Origin: Chloroflexota bacterium
Lineage (GTDB): Bacteria; Chloroflexota; Dehalococcoidia; SM23-28-2; RBG-16-64-32
NCBI GenBank assembly: GCA_022564695.1
Contig: JADFKX010000136.1
Location: forward strand, 1-5,612
Length of the DNA: 5,612 nucleotides
Reading direction: 5' to 3'
Of the stretch, positions 4,743 to 5,612 are shown piece by piece (positions within the stretch are counted from its first letter, which is position 1; every line of letters starts with the position of its first letter). Both the position numbers and the translations under genes were made by a program. Below the pieces are notes generated by a model. The model saw only the letters and a program-made list of their open reading frames with translations. It was not told the DNA's origin and did no database searches.

Positions 4743-4791
4743 GCCCCCGCGATTGTGCGCCTCAGGCAGGCGGCTATCAACGGGGCTTAGG
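4743..4791 (+). repeat. Dispersed intergenic repeat, copy E
   Basis: Core GATTGTGCGCCTCAGGC (4751-4767) with the tail ATCAACGGGG. The minus strand reads TTGATA (4775-4780), 17 bases, CACAAT (4752-4757). Its right end overlaps the stop codon (4787-4789) of the CxxC protein gene, and its left end abuts the winged-helix promoter, so it exactly fills the gap between two minus-strand genes. Confidence 0.85.
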
Positions 4792-5020
4792 CGCGCCCCG
4801 CGACTCGAAGATCCCAACCGTGTGGCCCAAGTACCAACGCTCCCCGGTAGCCTTCAGCACGCGGCCCTCGCGGCTGACGTTCCGCCAGCGCCTTATGGCA
4901 GCGTGGGCAGACCGGCAGGACCTCACGGCGCCAGGAGGCGATCTTGCGAGGGTTGCCGTTCTGGACGGTGAGGGCGAAGGTTGGGGCGGGGGAGCGATCA
5001 CAAAATACGCAGGGACCCAC
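4787..5020 (-). CDS. Small zinc-ribbon-like protein with two CxxC pairs, 77 aa
   Basis: The product starts GPCVFCDRSPAPTF and has CxxC at C4-C7 and C38-C41 (VCPRCHKAL), separated by a beta-rich stretch with TVQNGNPRKIASWRRE (18-33). The paired CxxC knuckles 31 residues apart are typical of a single-zinc ribbon. The C-terminal 35 residues are basic and Gly/Pro-rich. GC-rich third positions support coding. The start is taken as GTG at 5018-5020; an in-frame TAG lies just upstream (at 5030-5032), so it cannot be extended far, and I see no ribosome-binding site, which leaves leaderless initiation or a CTG two codons earlier as possibilities. The gene follows the DAHP synthase in the same direction after 106 bases, and its TAA lies within repeat copy E. 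Family not recognised. The overlapping 97-aa frame on the same strand lacks the cysteine pattern. Confidence 0.55.
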   Translation of the reverse strand: MGPCVFCDRSPAPTFALTVQNGNPRKIASWRREVLPVCPRCHKALAERQPRGPRAEGYRGALVLGPHGWDLRVAGRA

Positions 5021-5067
5021 GGCCAGAGTCTAGACGCCTGCCGGGGATATGGCCAATCGAAGGGTGA

Positions 5068-5085
5068 CACTAAGGCAGATTAGTG
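5068..5085. repeat. Small perfect hairpin between DAHP synthase and the CxxC gene
   Basis: CACTAA (5068-5073) pairs with TTAGTG (5080-5085) around a 6-base loop. On the minus strand it lies about 42 bases after the DAHP synthase stop. No U-run follows, so it is at best a weak terminator or attenuating hairpin. Confidence 0.3.
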
Positions 5086-5126
5086 ACTGGCTTGGCCGTG
5101 CTGCACGCGGGCATCCTACTCTTGGC

Positions 5127-5612
5127 CTAGGGTGGGTGCAGGGGCTTGCCTGCGGCCAAGGAGATGGCAGCGACGCGCTCCATGAGCCTGCTGAAGTTAC
5201 CCGGCGTCAGGGACTGGGGGCCGTCCGACAGGGCATGGTCTGGGTCGGGGTGGACCTCGATGATTAGGCCGTCCGCGCCGGCGCCAACAGCGGCCATGGC
5301 CACGGGCTCTACAAGGTACCACTTGCCGGTGGCATGGCTGGGGTCGCCGATGATGGGCAGATGGCTAAGATGTTTCACCAGAGGGATGGCATTGATGTCG
5401 AACGTGAAGCGAGTGCCAGTTTCGTGGCTGACGATGCCGCGCTCGCAGAGGATGACGTCGCCGTTGCCGTGGGAGAGGATGTATTCGGCGGCGAGGAGCC
5501 ACTGCTCGACGGTGGCCCACATGCCCCTCTTGAGGAGCACGGGCTTGGCTGCTCTGCCAACTTCGTCCAGAAGGGCGAAGTTCTGCATATTGCGGCTGCC
5601 AATCTGGAGCAC
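5127..5612 (-). CDS. aroF: 3-deoxy-7-phosphoheptulonate (DAHP) synthase, type I-beta, N-terminus cut by window edge
   Basis: Condenses phosphoenolpyruvate and erythrose-4-phosphate, the first step of the shikimate pathway to aromatic amino acids, in the cytoplasm. The visible 161 residues are the C-terminal half of the TIM barrel. They include QIGSRNMQN (3-11), the substrate-binding LLKRG (26-30), CERGI (56-60), the metal histidine in GDPSHATGKW (H93), the metal glutamate in IIEVHPDP (E119) and the metal aspartate in ALSDGPQSL (D130). All expected active-site residues of this half are present, so the enzyme looks functional. Type I-beta proteins are about 340 residues, so roughly 180 residues, including any N-terminal ferredoxin-like regulatory domain, lie beyond the right edge. 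The leading GTG at 5610-5612 is an internal valine codon, not the start. The stop is TAG at 5127-5129. Confidence 0.95.
   Translation of the reverse strand: MLQIGSRNMQNFALLDEVGRAAKPVLLKRGMWATVEQWLLAAEYILSHGNGDVILCERGIVSHETGTRFTFDINAIPLVKHLSHLPIIGDPSHATGKWYLVEPVAMAAVGAGADGLIIEVHPDPDHALSDGPQSLTPGNFSRLMERVAAISLAAGKPLHPP

Noticed and set aside
2041..4791. CRISPR array
   Set aside because: Repeat copies are diverged and separated by 237 to 1154 bases that include genes; there are no regular spacers or cas genes.
4777..5070. 97-aa minus-strand frame overlapping the CxxC protein
   Set aside because: The overlapping 77-aa frame has the paired CxxC motifs; the 97-aa frame is Pro/Ser/Arg-rich and looks like its shadow.
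5121..5160. CTTGGCC / GGCCAAG inverted repeat around the DAHP synthase stop
   Set aside because: The 7-bp arms are separated by 26 bases, half inside the coding region, with no U-run; not a credible terminator.

Overview
The window is 5.6 kb of high-GC bacterial DNA. Codon use, the small CxHHWVIE-type zinc-knuckle protein, a type I-beta DAHP synthase and an inositol-phosphate cytidylyltransferase/CDP-alcohol transferase fusion point to an environmental Chloroflexota-like bacterium. That placement is an inference without a database search; a high-GC actinobacterial relative is not excluded. Gene density is low, and much of the interest lies between the genes.

Layout. 1-1275 (minus): a nucleotidyltransferase fused to a CDP-alcohol phosphatidyltransferase, cut by the left edge, with an apparent AUU start codon. 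1294-1629: non-coding, with two overlapping mutually exclusive hairpins. 1630-1818 (minus): a 62-aa zinc-knuckle protein. 1841-2303: non-coding, with repeat copy A and a promoter for a small acidic helical protein (2304-2549, plus). 2550-2728: repeat copy B and a promoter candidate. 2729-2887 and 2956-3693 (plus): a two-gene secretory unit, made of a 52-aa signal-peptide microprotein and a 245-aa exported protein with a cadherin-like domain plus a C-terminal IDIKPG/EDVDxDGDLD domain. 3694-4348: 655 bases without a convincing gene, holding repeat copies C and D, two good minus-strand sigma-A-type promoters and large inverted repeats (an ncRNA candidate). 4349-4684 (minus): a winged-helix regulator with a clear promoter. 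Repeat copy E follows. 4787-5020 (minus): a 77-aa CxxC/CxxC protein. 5127-5612 (minus): the C-terminal part of DAHP synthase, cut by the right edge.

The main unexplained structure is a roughly 50-bp intergenic repeat, present five times between 2041 and 4791, always in the same orientation. Read on the minus strand, four of the five copies keep TTGACA-like and CACAAT-like hexamers 17-18 bases apart, which is the geometry of a housekeeping promoter. The fifth copy (D) has lost the -35 half and lies against the ncRNA candidate. Apart from the secretory pair and the co-directional DAHP synthase/CxxC pair, the genes look like independent units and not one pathway.
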